Shown here: positions 24,641-33,324 of the stretch, one piece after another | Layout: each line of letters starts with the position of its first letter | How positions within the stretch are numbered: position 1 is the first letter of the stretch | NCBI GenBank assembly: GCA_015061545.1 | Contig: SUWJ01000014.1 | Span: 1 to 59,627 of the forward strand | DNA from: Lentisphaerota bacterium | GTDB taxonomy: Bacteria > Verrucomicrobiota > Lentisphaeria > Victivallales > Victivallaceae | Direction: 5' to 3' | Length of the DNA: 59,627 bases | The notes under the pieces: model-generated | Databases searched by the model: none | The model's input: the letters and a program-made list of their open reading frames with translations, nothing else | Told to the model about the DNA's origin: nothing | Program-made: the position numbers and the translations under genes

Positions 24641-25741
24641 ATGACACTTATTCTGGGTATCGAAAGCAGCTGCGACGAAAGCGCCTGCGCCGTGGTGCGC
24701 GATGGCGTGGAGGTTCTTTCCAGCGCGGTGGCTTCGCAGATCGCCCGCCATGCCGCCCACGGCGGAGTGGTGCCCGAATTGGCGGCGCGGGAACACCTGA
24801 GCGCATTTCCGCGGGTTTTGGACGAGGCTTTGAATACAGCGGGAGTTGCCATGAGTGATATCGACGGTATTGCCGTTACTCAAGGCCCCGGCCTGATCCC
24901 CGCTTTGCTGGTGGGGGTGAACTTCGCCAAAGGTCTGGCACTGCGCCACCACAAGCCGCTTTACGGGGTGAATCACTTTGCCGGGCACATTTACGGGGCG
25001 TTCCTCGGCACGGAACAGCATCAGCTGCTGGAAGATGAAAATGCTTATCCCATGCTGGCGCTGGTGGTTTCGGGCGGACACAGCAGTCTGCTTTTGCTCC
25101 ATGCCGACGGCCATGCACGGCACTTGGGCTGGACGATTGATGACGCGGCAGGAGAAGCGCTGGATAAAGCAGCCAAACTGCTGCATCTGGGGTATCCCGG
25201 CGGTCCGGTTATGCAGAAGACGGCGGAAAACGGCGATAAAACCCGCTTCGATTTTCCCCGCCCCCTGACCGGTGCTGCAGGCAAGGCGCTCAGCGAAGAA
25301 AACCGCTACAACTTCAGCTTCAGCGGGATTAAAACTTCGCTATTGTACACGCTGGAAAAACTTGATCTGCGCAATGGCAAGCCGATCGAGCCGCAGCTGC
25401 TGGCGGATTTAGCCGCATCGTTTCAGGAAGCGGTGGTGGATGTCCTCAGCCGCAAGGCAATGAAAGCGCTGAAAGATTTCAACGCCCGCACGCTGATCGC
25501 CGCCGGCGGGGTGGCGTGCAACGCTGCGCTGCGGGAACGGCTGACTTCGCTGGTGCCCGGAAATGTTAATCTGCTGCTGGCAAAACCTGCATATTGCACC
25601 GACAATGCCGCGATGATCGGCGGGTTGGGCTATTACCATTATCTTGCCGATCCGCAGCAGGGCGACGGCGTGGGCTTTGATGCGTTTGCCCGTCTGCCGG
25701 AAATCACCGCCATAAGATTTGCGGGGCGTACTCAGGGGTAA
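24641..25741 (+). CDS. tsaD: tRNA N6-adenosine threonylcarbamoyltransferase
   Basis: A 366-residue Kae1/TsaD protein, the catalytic subunit that transfers the threonylcarbamoyl group to A37 of ANN-decoding tRNAs. ASKHA-fold signatures are clear: ILGIESSCDESACAVV at the start, GGVVPELAAREHL near 41, metal-ligand histidines H112 and H116 in NHFAGHIYGA, VVSGGHSSLLLL near 145, and the late AAGGVACNAALRERL. Length matches the bacterial family. It begins an operon with two HAD phosphatases and a Sel1-repeat protein spaced by 6, 17 and -4 nt. Confidence 0.96.
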   Translation: MTLILGIESSCDESACAVVRDGVEVLSSAVASQIARHAAHGGVVPELAAREHLSAFPRVLDEALNTAGVAMSDIDGIAVTQGPGLIPALLVGVNFAKGLALRHHKPLYGVNHFAGHIYGAFLGTEQHQLLEDENAYPMLALVVSGGHSSLLLLHADGHARHLGWTIDDAAGEALDKAAKLLHLGYPGGPVMQKTAENGDKTRFDFPRPLTGAAGKALSEENRYNFSFSGIKTSLLYTLEKLDLRNGKPIEPQLLADLAASFQEAVVDVLSRKAMKALKDFNARTLIAAGGVACNAALRERLTSLVPGNVNLLLAKPAYCTDNAAMIGGLGYYHYLADPQQGDGVGFDAFARLPEITAIRFAGRTQG

Positions 25742-25747
25742 AAAGCT

Positions 25748-26401
25748 ATGGCAATGGAGCTTTGTTTGTTTGATCTGGACGGAACTTTGCTGGATACTCA
25801 GGCGGATTATCTGGCGACCGATCGCTATATGCGCAGCGTCTACAACCTTGAGCCGCTGCCGCTGGAAGTCAGTATGCGTCTGGCATCAGCCGGATTGCGG
25901 GCGGTGATCGAAGAGCTGTTCAGATTCAACCACGGACAGGCACCGTCAGAAGAGCTGCTGGAAGAAGCGTATAAGCTGAATGTGGAGTATTACATGGCGC
26001 ATATAGCCGATCACACCCGTTTTTACCCCGGGGTGGAAACGGCGCTGACTGAGCTGAAAGCGCGGGGCAAAGTGCTGGCGGTGGTCAGCAATAAAAATGC
26101 GGCAGCATCGGAAAAATTGCTGAAATTGAAGAATTTGCGTCATTATTTCGATCTGGTGGCAGGCGATGACGAAAATATCCCGATCAAACCGGCTCCCGAT
26201 CTGCTTTTGAAGGCAATGACCACGTTGGGCTTCCCGCCTGAAAAGACGGTGATGATCGGCGATAATTTTACCGATATGGAAGCCGCGCGCCGTGCCGGTG
26301 TCCGCAGTATATTTTTCAGCAATGGCTATGGTTCGCTGCAAGAGGAAAAGGCCGATATTACCGTGGACTCCATGGAAAAATTGCCGGACGTGATAATTTA
26401 A
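25748..26401 (+). CDS. HAD hydrolase, phosphoglycolate phosphatase-like (copy 1)
   Basis: A 217-residue HAD-superfamily phosphatase with all four motifs: LFDLDGTLLDT (nucleophile and acid D pair), VVSNKN (motif II Ser), K in IPIKPAPDLLL (motif III), and VMIGDNFTDMEAARRAG (motif IV). The helical cap and length match Gph/PgmB-type enzymes that act on small phosphorylated metabolites such as 2-phosphoglycolate. It is paralogous along its whole length to the next gene, so they arose by tandem duplication. The start may be ATG 25748 or 25754; neither has a strong ribosome site. Confidence 0.88.
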   Translation: MAMELCLFDLDGTLLDTQADYLATDRYMRSVYNLEPLPLEVSMRLASAGLRAVIEELFRFNHGQAPSEELLEEAYKLNVEYYMAHIADHTRFYPGVETALTELKARGKVLAVVSNKNAAASEKLLKLKNLRHYFDLVAGDDENIPIKPAPDLLLKAMTTLGFPPEKTVMIGDNFTDMEAARRAGVRSIFFSNGYGSLQEEKADITVDSMEKLPDVII

Positions 26402-26418
26402 TCGGAAACGGAAGAGCA

Positions 26419-27075
26419 ATGAACAGTATAAAATGTTATTTATTTGATTTGGACGGAACTTTGCTTAAAACTGCCGAAGATTTGATGGCGGCATTGAATT
26501 TTATGCGCAAAAGTTTCAACTTGCCGCCGCTGGCGCTGGAAAAAGTTATCAAATTGCTGGGCAACGGTATCCGCGATTTGATCCGCCAGAGTTTTATCGA
26601 TTCGGGCGAACTGCCTGTTACCGAAGAACTGGTGGATCAGGCATTCAAGATCAATATGGAGTATTATCAAGCACATCTGGCTGATTTGACTTGCCCCTAT
26701 CCCGGAGTGGTGGAGGTTTTGGAAGAACTCCGGGCGCGGCAGGTGAAAATGGCAGTTGTTACCAACAAACACTCCAGCGCGGCGCGGAAAATATTAACTG
26801 CGGTCAAGCTGGATAAATATTTTGACCTGGTGGTGGGTGACGGCGAAAATATTCCGCTCAAACCCGCACCTGATCTGCTGCTGCACGCGGTGAAAAAAAT
26901 GGGCTGTTGCGTGGAAGATACTTTGATGGTGGGCGATAATCACACCGATTTGGGTGCCGCCCGCCGTGCAGGGATCAAAAGCGTATTTATCACCGGCGGT
27001 TACGGCGTTGCCGACGGCGAAAAACCCGATTTTACCATTAACAGTTTTGAAGAACTCAGGAATATCAAACTATGA
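26419..27075 (+). CDS. HAD hydrolase, phosphoglycolate phosphatase-like (copy 2)
   Basis: A 218-residue paralogue of the preceding gene with the same motif set: LFDLDGTLLKT, VVTNKHSSAARK, IPLKPAPDLLL and LMVGDNHTDLGAARRAG. It differs in the cap region (KLLGNGIRDLIRQSFIDSG), where the GxxxxxLI motif typical of phosphoglycolate phosphatases is better preserved than in copy 1. The pair may therefore have split substrates. GGAAG precedes ATG 26419. The stop codon overlaps the start of the Sel1-repeat gene in an ATGA arrangement, implying translational coupling. Confidence 0.88.
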   Translation: MNSIKCYLFDLDGTLLKTAEDLMAALNFMRKSFNLPPLALEKVIKLLGNGIRDLIRQSFIDSGELPVTEELVDQAFKINMEYYQAHLADLTCPYPGVVEVLEELRARQVKMAVVTNKHSSAARKILTAVKLDKYFDLVVGDGENIPLKPAPDLLLHAVKKMGCCVEDTLMVGDNHTDLGAARRAGIKSVFITGGYGVADGEKPDFTINSFEELRNIKL

Positions 27076-28184
27076 GCGAAACAAAACCTGACACTGCTGT
27101 TCCCAAATACTTTTTGCTTAAAGCAATGCTGCTGCCGGTGATCGTGATCCCCGCGCTGGTGATAACTTTTCTGGTGATTCGCGGGGATCGCGCCGAACAA
27201 CTATATTTGCGGGCGCTGGATGCTGCCAAACGGGGCGATTATGCCGCTGCTTGTGCCGATTTTGCCCGCGCAGGCGAGCTTGGTCATGCCGAAAGCGCCT
27301 GCAATCTGGCGCTGATTTATCAATCGGGAGTGGTCAAGGTTGAAAATGCCCGTGAATTGACCGAAGCTAATTTTCTGCTGGCGGCACTCAACGGTTCTGC
27401 GCAGGCAGAATACGAATTGGGCAAGCTGGCGGAGTCAAATGCTGAGCCCGATTACAAGCAAGCTGCTATGTATTACCGCAGCGCCGCGCTGGCCGGTTTG
27501 CCCGAAGCGATGGTGGCGCTGGGCAAACTGCACGAAAAAGGTCTGGGGGTAAATAAAAGCGCGGAATTGGCAAAGGAGTTTTACGGGAATGCCGCCCGTT
27601 CCGGCTGCGCGGCAGGAGCCGCAGAACTCGGACTGCTTTACGCTTCGGGCGAGCTGGGCGAAGTTGATTTGTCCGCCGCACGCAAAGCGCTGCTGAGCGC
27701 CGCCGCCATGGATTATCCGCGGGCATTTACTGCGCTGGGATTTATCTGCGAACAGAGCAACGATATGGTCTATCAGGCGCAGGCTGCCGAGTATTACCGG
27801 CAAGCTGCCGAGCTTAATGACCCCGAAGGAATGGTCAATTACGGCGATTATCTGAAGCGTCGCGGGCAGACCGCCGATGCGCTTGATCTCTATTTGAAGG
27901 CCGCCAACGAGCACAACTTTCATCCCGCGCAGCATCGGGCCGGACTGTTTTATTTTTCGCAGAGCAATCCTGATTATGTTCTGGCAAGAAAATACTTTGA
28001 GCGTGCTGCCGTTCAGGGCAATGCTGCCAGCTGGATCAATCTGGGGATCATGGCGGAACTGGGCCATGGCTTTAAAGCTGACTTCAAGCGGGCAAGAGAG
28101 TGCTACAGCATGGCGGAAAAACTCGGCCACAGCGATGCGGCAAATCATCTCCGCCAGCTGCCGCCCGAACCCGTCGGGCAGTAG
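27072..28184 (+). CDS. Sel1-repeat (TPR-like) protein with N-terminal membrane anchor
   Basis: A 370-residue protein. One membrane helix lies near residues 15-36 (AMLLPVIVIPALVITFLVI), followed by about eight Sel1-like repeats of 33-38 residues with the A-x(n)-G-x-x-x-A and Y/F-x-x-A pattern (for example YYRSAALAGLPEAMVALGKL and YYRQAAELNDPEGMVNYGDY). Sel1 repeats are protein-protein interaction scaffolds; here the domain would face the periplasm. The ATGA overlap with the HAD gene places it last in the tsaD operon. It ends in TAG, so TAG is used as a normal stop in this genome. Its partner is unknown. Confidence 0.85.
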   Translation: MSETKPDTAVPKYFLLKAMLLPVIVIPALVITFLVIRGDRAEQLYLRALDAAKRGDYAAACADFARAGELGHAESACNLALIYQSGVVKVENARELTEANFLLAALNGSAQAEYELGKLAESNAEPDYKQAAMYYRSAALAGLPEAMVALGKLHEKGLGVNKSAELAKEFYGNAARSGCAAGAAELGLLYASGELGEVDLSAARKALLSAAAMDYPRAFTALGFICEQSNDMVYQAQAAEYYRQAAELNDPEGMVNYGDYLKRRGQTADALDLYLKAANEHNFHPAQHRAGLFYFSQSNPDYVLARKYFERAAVQGNAASWINLGIMAELGHGFKADFKRARECYSMAEKLGHSDAANHLRQLPPEPVGQ

Positions 28185-28191
28185 AGCAGGA

Positions 28192-28713
28192 TCACCAGCC
28201 TTCAGCCAGCGCGTAAATAATATTCTGCGCTGCTACATAGCAAGCCTGCCGGGTTGCCCGCAACCGCGAGCCTTCCACATCCTGCGGCGCCTGAAAACGG
28301 GCGCTGCCCGAAGCTGAACCGGACCGCAGCGCTTTGCCCTGACCGGGAATCAACAGTTTATATTCCACCTGCACGCTGACCTGCCATTCAGCGGGGGCGT
28401 AGGTGTCTTCATCTTCCATGGAGGCGTCGCCGGTATCGGCGAAGGCGGCGTTTTTGACCGTCAGGTAAAGCACCGCATCGGCACGATGCTGGTCGGAGAG
28501 TTTGAACGTGCCGTCCTGCATAATTACTTCGCTCATCATCATGCGCATATCGGATGCCACGTTGTAGATCGCCGTTTCGTTGACCGCCGGTGCCACCGCC
28601 AGCGATTCCAGCTGAGGATGGCGGATAAAGCCGATATGATAACCGCAGCCGCTCAAACTCAGAGCCGCCGCCGCCAGCAAGGCTGAAAATGTATATTTTT
28701 TAAGCGCAGACAT
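28192..28713 (-). CDS. LptE-like LPS-assembly lipoprotein
   Basis: A 173-residue lipoprotein with lipobox SLSGCGYHIG. Mature proteins beginning CGYHLG or similar are typical of LptE, the outer-membrane plug of the LptD LPS translocon. The following DMRMMMSEVIMQDGTFKLSD and RADAVLYLTVKNAAF segments fit the LptE fold (antiparallel sheet with two helices). It is distant from the E. coli protein, so the call rests on start motif, size and context. The ATG at 28713 overlaps the stop of the BamD-like gene (TGATG), with its AAGGAG lying inside that gene. Confidence 0.7.
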   Translation of the reverse strand: MSALKKYTFSALLAAAALSLSGCGYHIGFIRHPQLESLAVAPAVNETAIYNVASDMRMMMSEVIMQDGTFKLSDQHRADAVLYLTVKNAAFADTGDASMEDEDTYAPAEWQVSVQVEYKLLIPGQGKALRSGSASGSARFQAPQDVEGSRLRATRQACYVAAQNIIYALAEGW

Positions 28714-29786
28714 CACTTTTTCTCCTTATTCAAATTCAAATCGTAAACCGGCAGCAGGAATTTGCCGTTGCTGGCGGAAGGCGCCACCAGCAGAGTGCGG
28801 TTTTCCTGCGGAAATTTCAGCATTTCGTACTTGGGGTAATTCGGCGGGATCTCAGGGCGGATCTGTTCAGGAAAGTAGGTTTTATCCAGCTTGGTCAACA
28901 ATCTTTCGCTGGCATCTGCCGCTTGGGTATCAGGGAAACGGCGCATTACATCCAGCAGATAGACCGTTGCCGAGTTGTCCTGCCCTTCTTTATGATAGAA
29001 CTCAGCCACCTGATAAAGCCGTTGGGCGCAGGCGCTGCGGACGTTGTTTTCGCATTGCGTGACCCACTCGTTTTCGCTGAGATCGGGATACTTTTTGCGG
29101 AATTCCTGCAAGACGCTGATCGCTTCGTTATAATACTTTTCGTCGCCGTCACCGGTCAAAGACATTTCGCTCAGGGCGTTGCCCAGTTCCAGCATGGCAA
29201 AACGGGCGGCTTCGGTATCGGGAAAACAGCGGATGATCTCGCGCAGCATTTCCAGCGCTTTTTCGTTGTCGCTGCTTTTCAGGTAATGCACCGCCAGCCG
29301 CAGCCGCGCCATAGCGCCTGACGGGGCGTAAGGCGCGTGTTTGATTGCCGCTTCGTAAATTTCCTGCATACGGTTTTTACCGGTCAGGAAAGGTATAAAG
29401 CGCAAGCTCCAGAAGGCGGGATCTTTGTAGCCGTGGTAGTAAGCATCGCCAATGGCAAACTGGCGGTCAATAACTTCGGAAAAATTGATTTTGGAGGGAT
29501 AGTTTTTCACGATCTTCTGCAGAGAATCGAATTCTTTGCCTTTATGACCTGCTTTTTTGTAGCTTTCCGCCTCCCGTTTGGCGGCGTCGAATTTACGCGC
29601 TTCGTCGTCGGTCAGCAGTTCAGCTTTGGCAAAATATTCCGCCGCAGTCATATAATCTTTTGCTTCAAATGCTTTTATCCCGGAAGCAAAGGCTTCCGCG
29701 CTTTCTTTGGCATCTGCCCGCACCGTTGCCGCTGCCGCGCCCAGCAGAAATATTGCCAGCAAGGTTTTGAATCCACGATATTTCAT
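28713..29786 (-). CDS. BamD-like TPR protein (outer-membrane assembly)
   Basis: A 357-residue exported protein (signal peptide ending near ATVRADAKE). TPR-like helical repeats include YMTAAEYFAKAELL, SGAMARLRLAVHYLKSSDN, KALEMLREIIRCFPDTEAAR and SATVYLLDVMRRFPDTQAAD. Repeated FPDT-x-A-x-x-A hallmarks are those of BamD/YfiO and YbgF-type proteins, which support beta-barrel insertion in the outer membrane. No lipobox cysteine is seen after the signal, unlike classical BamD. ATG 29786 is chosen for the AGGAG 8-9 nt upstream; an earlier in-frame start at 29816 is not supported. Coupled by TGATG to the LptE-like gene. Confidence 0.7.
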   Translation of the reverse strand: MKYRGFKTLLAIFLLGAAAATVRADAKESAEAFASGIKAFEAKDYMTAAEYFAKAELLTDDEARKFDAAKREAESYKKAGHKGKEFDSLQKIVKNYPSKINFSEVIDRQFAIGDAYYHGYKDPAFWSLRFIPFLTGKNRMQEIYEAAIKHAPYAPSGAMARLRLAVHYLKSSDNEKALEMLREIIRCFPDTEAARFAMLELGNALSEMSLTGDGDEKYYNEAISVLQEFRKKYPDLSENEWVTQCENNVRSACAQRLYQVAEFYHKEGQDNSATVYLLDVMRRFPDTQAADASERLLTKLDKTYFPEQIRPEIPPNYPKYEMLKFPQENRTLLVAPSASNGKFLLPVYDLNLNKEKK

Positions 29787-29946
29787 CCGAAAAACTCCTA
29801 ATTGCCACATATACAAATATACACGCTATTAATGTAACCCCACTTTTGCAAAATTACAAGAGTACAAATCAGCTATTTTTGATTTGAGCGTTTGAATTAA
29901 ACGCTATATGCGTGTATATTAACCAAAATGACCACTTTCGGAGTTC

Positions 29947-31140
29947 ATGGAGCAGGTATTGAAAAAGCTGAAATATTTTTGGGAACATCGGGAACGCTAT
30001 TTCCTGGAATTGATCGAGGGCAGACGTCACCGCCGCGGCGACCGTTTTGTGCTGGGTTTTCTCTTTGTTGCCTCCCGCTTTTACCGCGCTGCGGTGCAGT
30101 TCAGACTCTGGCTTTATGACAAACGTTTTTTCCGCAACCACGCGGTGGGCTGTCAGGTGGTAAGTATCGGCAATCTTACCTGCGGCGGTACGGGTAAAAC
30201 TCCGGTGGTGGAAGTTTTTGCCAAAAGCCTGACCAAACAGGGCCGTAAAGTGGCGATCCTCTCCCGCGGCTACCGCAGCAAGGAGCAGCGCAAGTTTTAC
30301 CAGAAAGTGCAGGGCTTTTTCAGTTCGCGCAAACGGGAAGTCATGCCGCCGCGGGTCGTTTCCGACGGGCGTGATCTGCTGTTGCAGAGCGATACGGCGG
30401 GGGACGAGCCTTATATGCTTGCCTCCAACTTGCGCGACGTGGCGGTGCTGGTGGATAAGGATCGCGTCAACTCAGGGCTTTATGCGATCGACGAATATGC
30501 TACTGATACTTTGATCCTTGACGACGGTTTTCAGTATCTCGGACTCAAGGCACACGTCAATATTGTGCTGGTGGATTCGACATCCCCTTTCGGCAATCAC
30601 CATGTGCTGCCCCGCGGTTTGTTGCGGGAGCCGATCAAAAACATCCGCCGTGCCGATTATGTATTCCTGACCAAATCCAACGGTGGGAATCATTTGCGGC
30701 ATCTTAAAACTTTCATCCGCCGCCACAACCGCCGCGCGGAGATCATCGAGTGCTGTCATAAACCCTTGTATCTTGAGCGGGTCTTTATGCGCGGATCGCA
30801 GCAGCCGTTGACGGATTTGAAAAACGCGCGGGTGGCGGCGATTTCGGCGATTGCCAAGCCTGAGAGCTTTGAAGCCTTTCTTATGGAATTCGGCGCGGAG
30901 ATCGTACACACTGCCCGTTATGCCGATCATCACCGTTACAGCGAGCAGCAGATTCTGGACTTTGTAAAAGAGGCCAAGCAGGCGGGGGCGGAAATGATCG
31001 TTACTACCGAAAAAGATGCTGTGCGTATTCCCCGTCTGCTGCGCGAAGATATCAAGTTTTACTTTCTGCGCGTGGAAATAGATATTTTAAGCGGTCAGGA
31101 AAACTTTGACCAATGTATCAAGCGTATTTGCTTTATCTGA
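29947..31140 (+). CDS. lpxK: Tetraacyldisaccharide 4'-kinase
   Basis: A 397-residue LpxK that phosphorylates the 4' position of the lipid A disaccharide at the inner membrane. Visible are the membrane-associated N-terminus ([20 protein letters not shown]), the Walker A loop [12 protein letters not shown] (residues 75-86), ILSRGYRS, the DDGFQYL signature near 196 (DDG-F-Q-h is the LpxK hallmark), PRGLLREP, and a C-terminal [12 protein letters not shown]. Residues of about 115-135 form an insert of basic character. CGGAG precedes ATG 29947. It is divergent from the BamD/LptE pair, so the locus is an envelope-assembly cluster. Confidence 0.94.
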   Translation: MEQVLKKLKYFWEHRERYFLELIEGRRHRRGDRFVLGFLFVASRFYRAAVQFRLWLYDKRFFRNHAVGCQVVSIGNLTCGGTGKTPVVEVFAKSLTKQGRKVAILSRGYRSKEQRKFYQKVQGFFSSRKREVMPPRVVSDGRDLLLQSDTAGDEPYMLASNLRDVAVLVDKDRVNSGLYAIDEYATDTLILDDGFQYLGLKAHVNIVLVDSTSPFGNHHVLPRGLLREPIKNIRRADYVFLTKSNGGNHLRHLKTFIRRHNRRAEIIECCHKPLYLERVFMRGSQQPLTDLKNARVAAISAIAKPESFEAFLMEFGAEIVHTARYADHHRYSEQQILDFVKEAKQAGAEMIVTTEKDAVRIPRLLREDIKFYFLRVEIDILSGQENFDQCIKRICFI

Positions 31141-31293
31141 CTTTTCCGCCGCCGATTTTCAGCTGAATTGCCGGGGAAAAGAGCCGTTTGCTGCCGCCGT
31201 AAACGGCAATATCAATAAAGTTTTGCCAAAAAGATTGATTTTATATTTGCTTTTTTTCTAAAAAGTGTTATTTTAAATGCACAAGGAAATCGT
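31141..31293 (+). promoter_or_regulatory. Region between lpxK and the tRNA array, with a possible tRNA promoter
   Basis: Two imperfect hairpins follow lpxK: arms 31141-31147/31175-31181, and gccgttt 31183-31189 with aaacggc 31201-31207. They are not followed by a good T run. TTGCTT (31247-31252) and TATTTT (31269-31274), spaced 16 nt, lie about 20 nt before the first tRNA and are the likely promoter. Confidence 0.35.
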
Positions 31294-31369
31294 GCGAGTG
31301 TAACTCAGCTGGTAGAGTATCACGTTGCCAACGTGACTGTCGACGGTTCGAATCCGTTCACTCGCTCCA
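31294..31369 (+). tRNA. tRNA-Gly(GCC), copy 1
   Basis: A 76-nt cloverleaf: acceptor GCGAGTG paired with CACTCGC, D arm around CTCAGCTGGTAGAG, anticodon stem TCACG/CGTGA with loop TTGCCAA (anticodon GCC), TΨC arm with GGTTCGAATCC, discriminator T and encoded CCA. U73 and anticodon GCC indicate glycine. Confidence 0.97.
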
Positions 31370-31390
31370 TTTTTTGTAATCTTTTAAGGT

Positions 31391-31466
31391 GCGAGTGTAA
31401 CTCAGCTGGTAGAGTATCACGTTGCCAACGTGACTGTCGACGGTTCGAATCCGTTCACTCGCTCCA
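31391..31466 (+). tRNA. tRNA-Gly(GCC), copy 2
   Basis: Base-for-base identical to copy 1, 97 nt further on, with a 21-nt T-rich spacer between the two. Confidence 0.97.
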
Positions 31467-31487
31467 TTTTTTATGATCTTTTAAGGT

Positions 31488-31563
31488 GCGAGTGTAACTC
31501 AGCTGGTAGAGTATCACGTTGCCAACGTGACTGTCGACGGTTCGAATCCGTTCACTCGCTCCA
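31488..31563 (+). tRNA. tRNA-Gly(GCC), copy 3
   Basis: Identical to copies 1 and 2. It is the third unit of the 97-nt tandem array; its spacer differs from the previous one by only a few bases, so the array is probably one transcript and of recent origin. Confidence 0.97.
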
Positions 31564-31593
31564 TTTTTATTTTAAATTCCCTTATGCGGCGCT

Positions 31594-33324
31594 TCAGTTC
31601 CGGAAGAAGGCATAGACCGAGCGGCGGAAAATCAGATTGTTATTCTTCTCCTGCACTTTCATATCGCAGGCGGAATCATTTTCGAGGACGTGGAATTCCG
31701 ACGTATGCTCAACAGGCAGATATTCGATCCACGGCACTTCAACAATGTGCAGATTTCCGTCCTGACCCCAGACTTTTACACCGGCAACACGATCTTTCTT
31801 TCTGTACCCGTGGGCGGTAACCTGAATACAGGAAGTGCCGTCCGATTGATGAGTGCAGCTGGTTTTAAGGATATTTTCCGTAGCGCAGTCGGGGTGCTTA
31901 AAGTGTTTATCGCCATAGAAATTGGCGATTGCCTCATGTTCCCAGAAACAGCTTTTGAAATGCGTTTGCTTATTGTACAGAGATTGGGTGGTGCGGGTCT
32001 GCTGATAAAGGGGGATCGTTAAAAGCGGAGCCAGCGCAAAGTAGACAGAATGGAAAAACTCCTCGTTGAAACGCTGGAAAAATTCCCGGGCCTCATCAAC
32101 ATTGCAGAATCTGAATTGCTGCGGGTCTGTGTTCAAATTGGTTTGGTTCAGATGGCGGGAAACGAGCATATTGATCCTGCCCATTTTGCGGAAATAAAAA
32201 TCATCACCGCAGCCCACTTGCCGGTCGTTCAGCAATCTGACCATCTGCTGCTGGGCAAGCGGAGTGAAAAGCAGTCGGAACGCCACATCATCGTTGCGGT
32301 CAGTGGCATGAAACAGCAGTTCAAAATCGTGATTGCTCATCAAAGTATAAGGCAGATCGTCCTCCAGGTTGCGGGAGAGTTTTTTCAGCTTCCGCAATTC
32401 GCTGTGCTTTTTGAGCGAAGCAAAAAATCCGTCATCATCGGCAGACAGATCCGATGGTTCGCGGGAAAAATGCAGTTCAGGCGCCGCATCGTTGCCGTAG
32501 AGCAGCACCTTTTCGCGGTAGTAAAACGGTTTGGGCGCAGTATAAGTTGCCACCAGCAGCTGCGAGTGATGCACCGTGCGCATTTTTCCGTCCGAGCCCC
32601 GTTCGCGGGTGGTCCAATGGATATGTTTGCTGCCGCTGTAGGTTTCCTCCTGCCACTGCATAGTCTTTAATTCGCCGAAGACAAACGGGTTATCGTTGAT
32701 TACGCCGCTGTGGGAATTGATTACCGATTTGCCGTGGTTGAATTTATCGTTCCAGCCGAAAGAATGGTACAGATCCAGCAATCTGTTTTCGCTGAAATAG
32801 GGGTCGAATTCCAATCGCGGCACCGTGGCTTTGATCAGTTCGGCAGTAATGTTCCAGTCAAAAAGTTTATTCAGAGGCTCCATCTGTTCCCAGGCTCTGC
32901 GGGTAAGATCCTGCAAAGATGCTTTGAGAACGCTGATCTTTTCCGCCAGCAGTTTGCGTTTGGGCAGGATCACTTGAAAGATCAGGATCAACGGCACAAT
33001 GATTCCCAAAGCTCCGCCTGCAATGAGCGCAATTCTTATGTGATCGGGATTTTCTTCTGCAATGCCGTAGAGTATTGCAGAAGCACTCAACACAGCAACT
33101 ACAATCAATACTGACAAAAGACAGCCGAAGTTGGAATCTTTGCTTTTGCAGCTGTCCAGTTCGTCGCGGACGCGCTGGATCTCGCCGTTGAGCCGACGGT
33201 TTGCCGCCCAATCCACTTGGGATCGTTCCAGCAGCTGCTGAAATTTATCGCGGGTCAAATCGGCAAATTTGGCGCGGAACTCATCCCGATAGCGGGGTAA
33301 CGGTTCATAAATATCTTCTGTCAA
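31594..33324 (-). CDS. LemA-linked large membrane protein of unknown function
   Basis: A 576-residue protein. Residues 1-60 are a charged coiled-coil-like region, residues 66-120 hold two membrane helices (CLLSVLIVVAVLSASAILYG and IALIAGGALGIIVPLILIFQ), and about 450 soluble residues follow. Within them WTTRERGSDGKMRTVHHSQL and YREKVLLYGNDAAPELHFSR stand out. I recall similar proteins next to lemA in Firmicutes and Mollicutes but cannot name the family with certainty. The start is TTG 33324, which overlaps the lemA stop (TTGA) with GAGG 7 nt upstream, so the two are translationally coupled and probably form one membrane complex. It converges on the tRNA array. Confidence 0.65.
   Translation of the reverse strand: MTEDIYEPLPRYRDEFRAKFADLTRDKFQQLLERSQVDWAANRRLNGEIQRVRDELDSCKSKDSNFGCLLSVLIVVAVLSASAILYGIAEENPDHIRIALIAGGALGIIVPLILIFQVILPKRKLLAEKISVLKASLQDLTRRAWEQMEPLNKLFDWNITAELIKATVPRLEFDPYFSENRLLDLYHSFGWNDKFNHGKSVINSHSGVINDNPFVFGELKTMQWQEETYSGSKHIHWTTRERGSDGKMRTVHHSQLLVATYTAPKPFYYREKVLLYGNDAAPELHFSREPSDLSADDDGFFASLKKHSELRKLKKLSRNLEDDLPYTLMSNHDFELLFHATDRNDDVAFRLLFTPLAQQQMVRLLNDRQVGCGDDFYFRKMGRINMLVSRHLNQTNLNTDPQQFRFCNVDEAREFFQRFNEEFFHSVYFALAPLLTIPLYQQTRTTQSLYNKQTHFKSCFWEHEAIANFYGDKHFKHPDCATENILKTSCTHQSDGTSCIQVTAHGYRKKDRVAGVKVWGQDGNLHIVEVPWIEYLPVEHTSEFHVLENDSACDMKVQEKNNNLIFRRSVYAFFRN

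Noticed and set aside
31294-31563. Three near-identical 97-bp units that could suggest a CRISPR array or a repetitive peptide gene
   Set aside because: Each unit folds into a complete tRNA-Gly with CCA; the spacers are nearly identical, not unique, and the short frames across them are chance.
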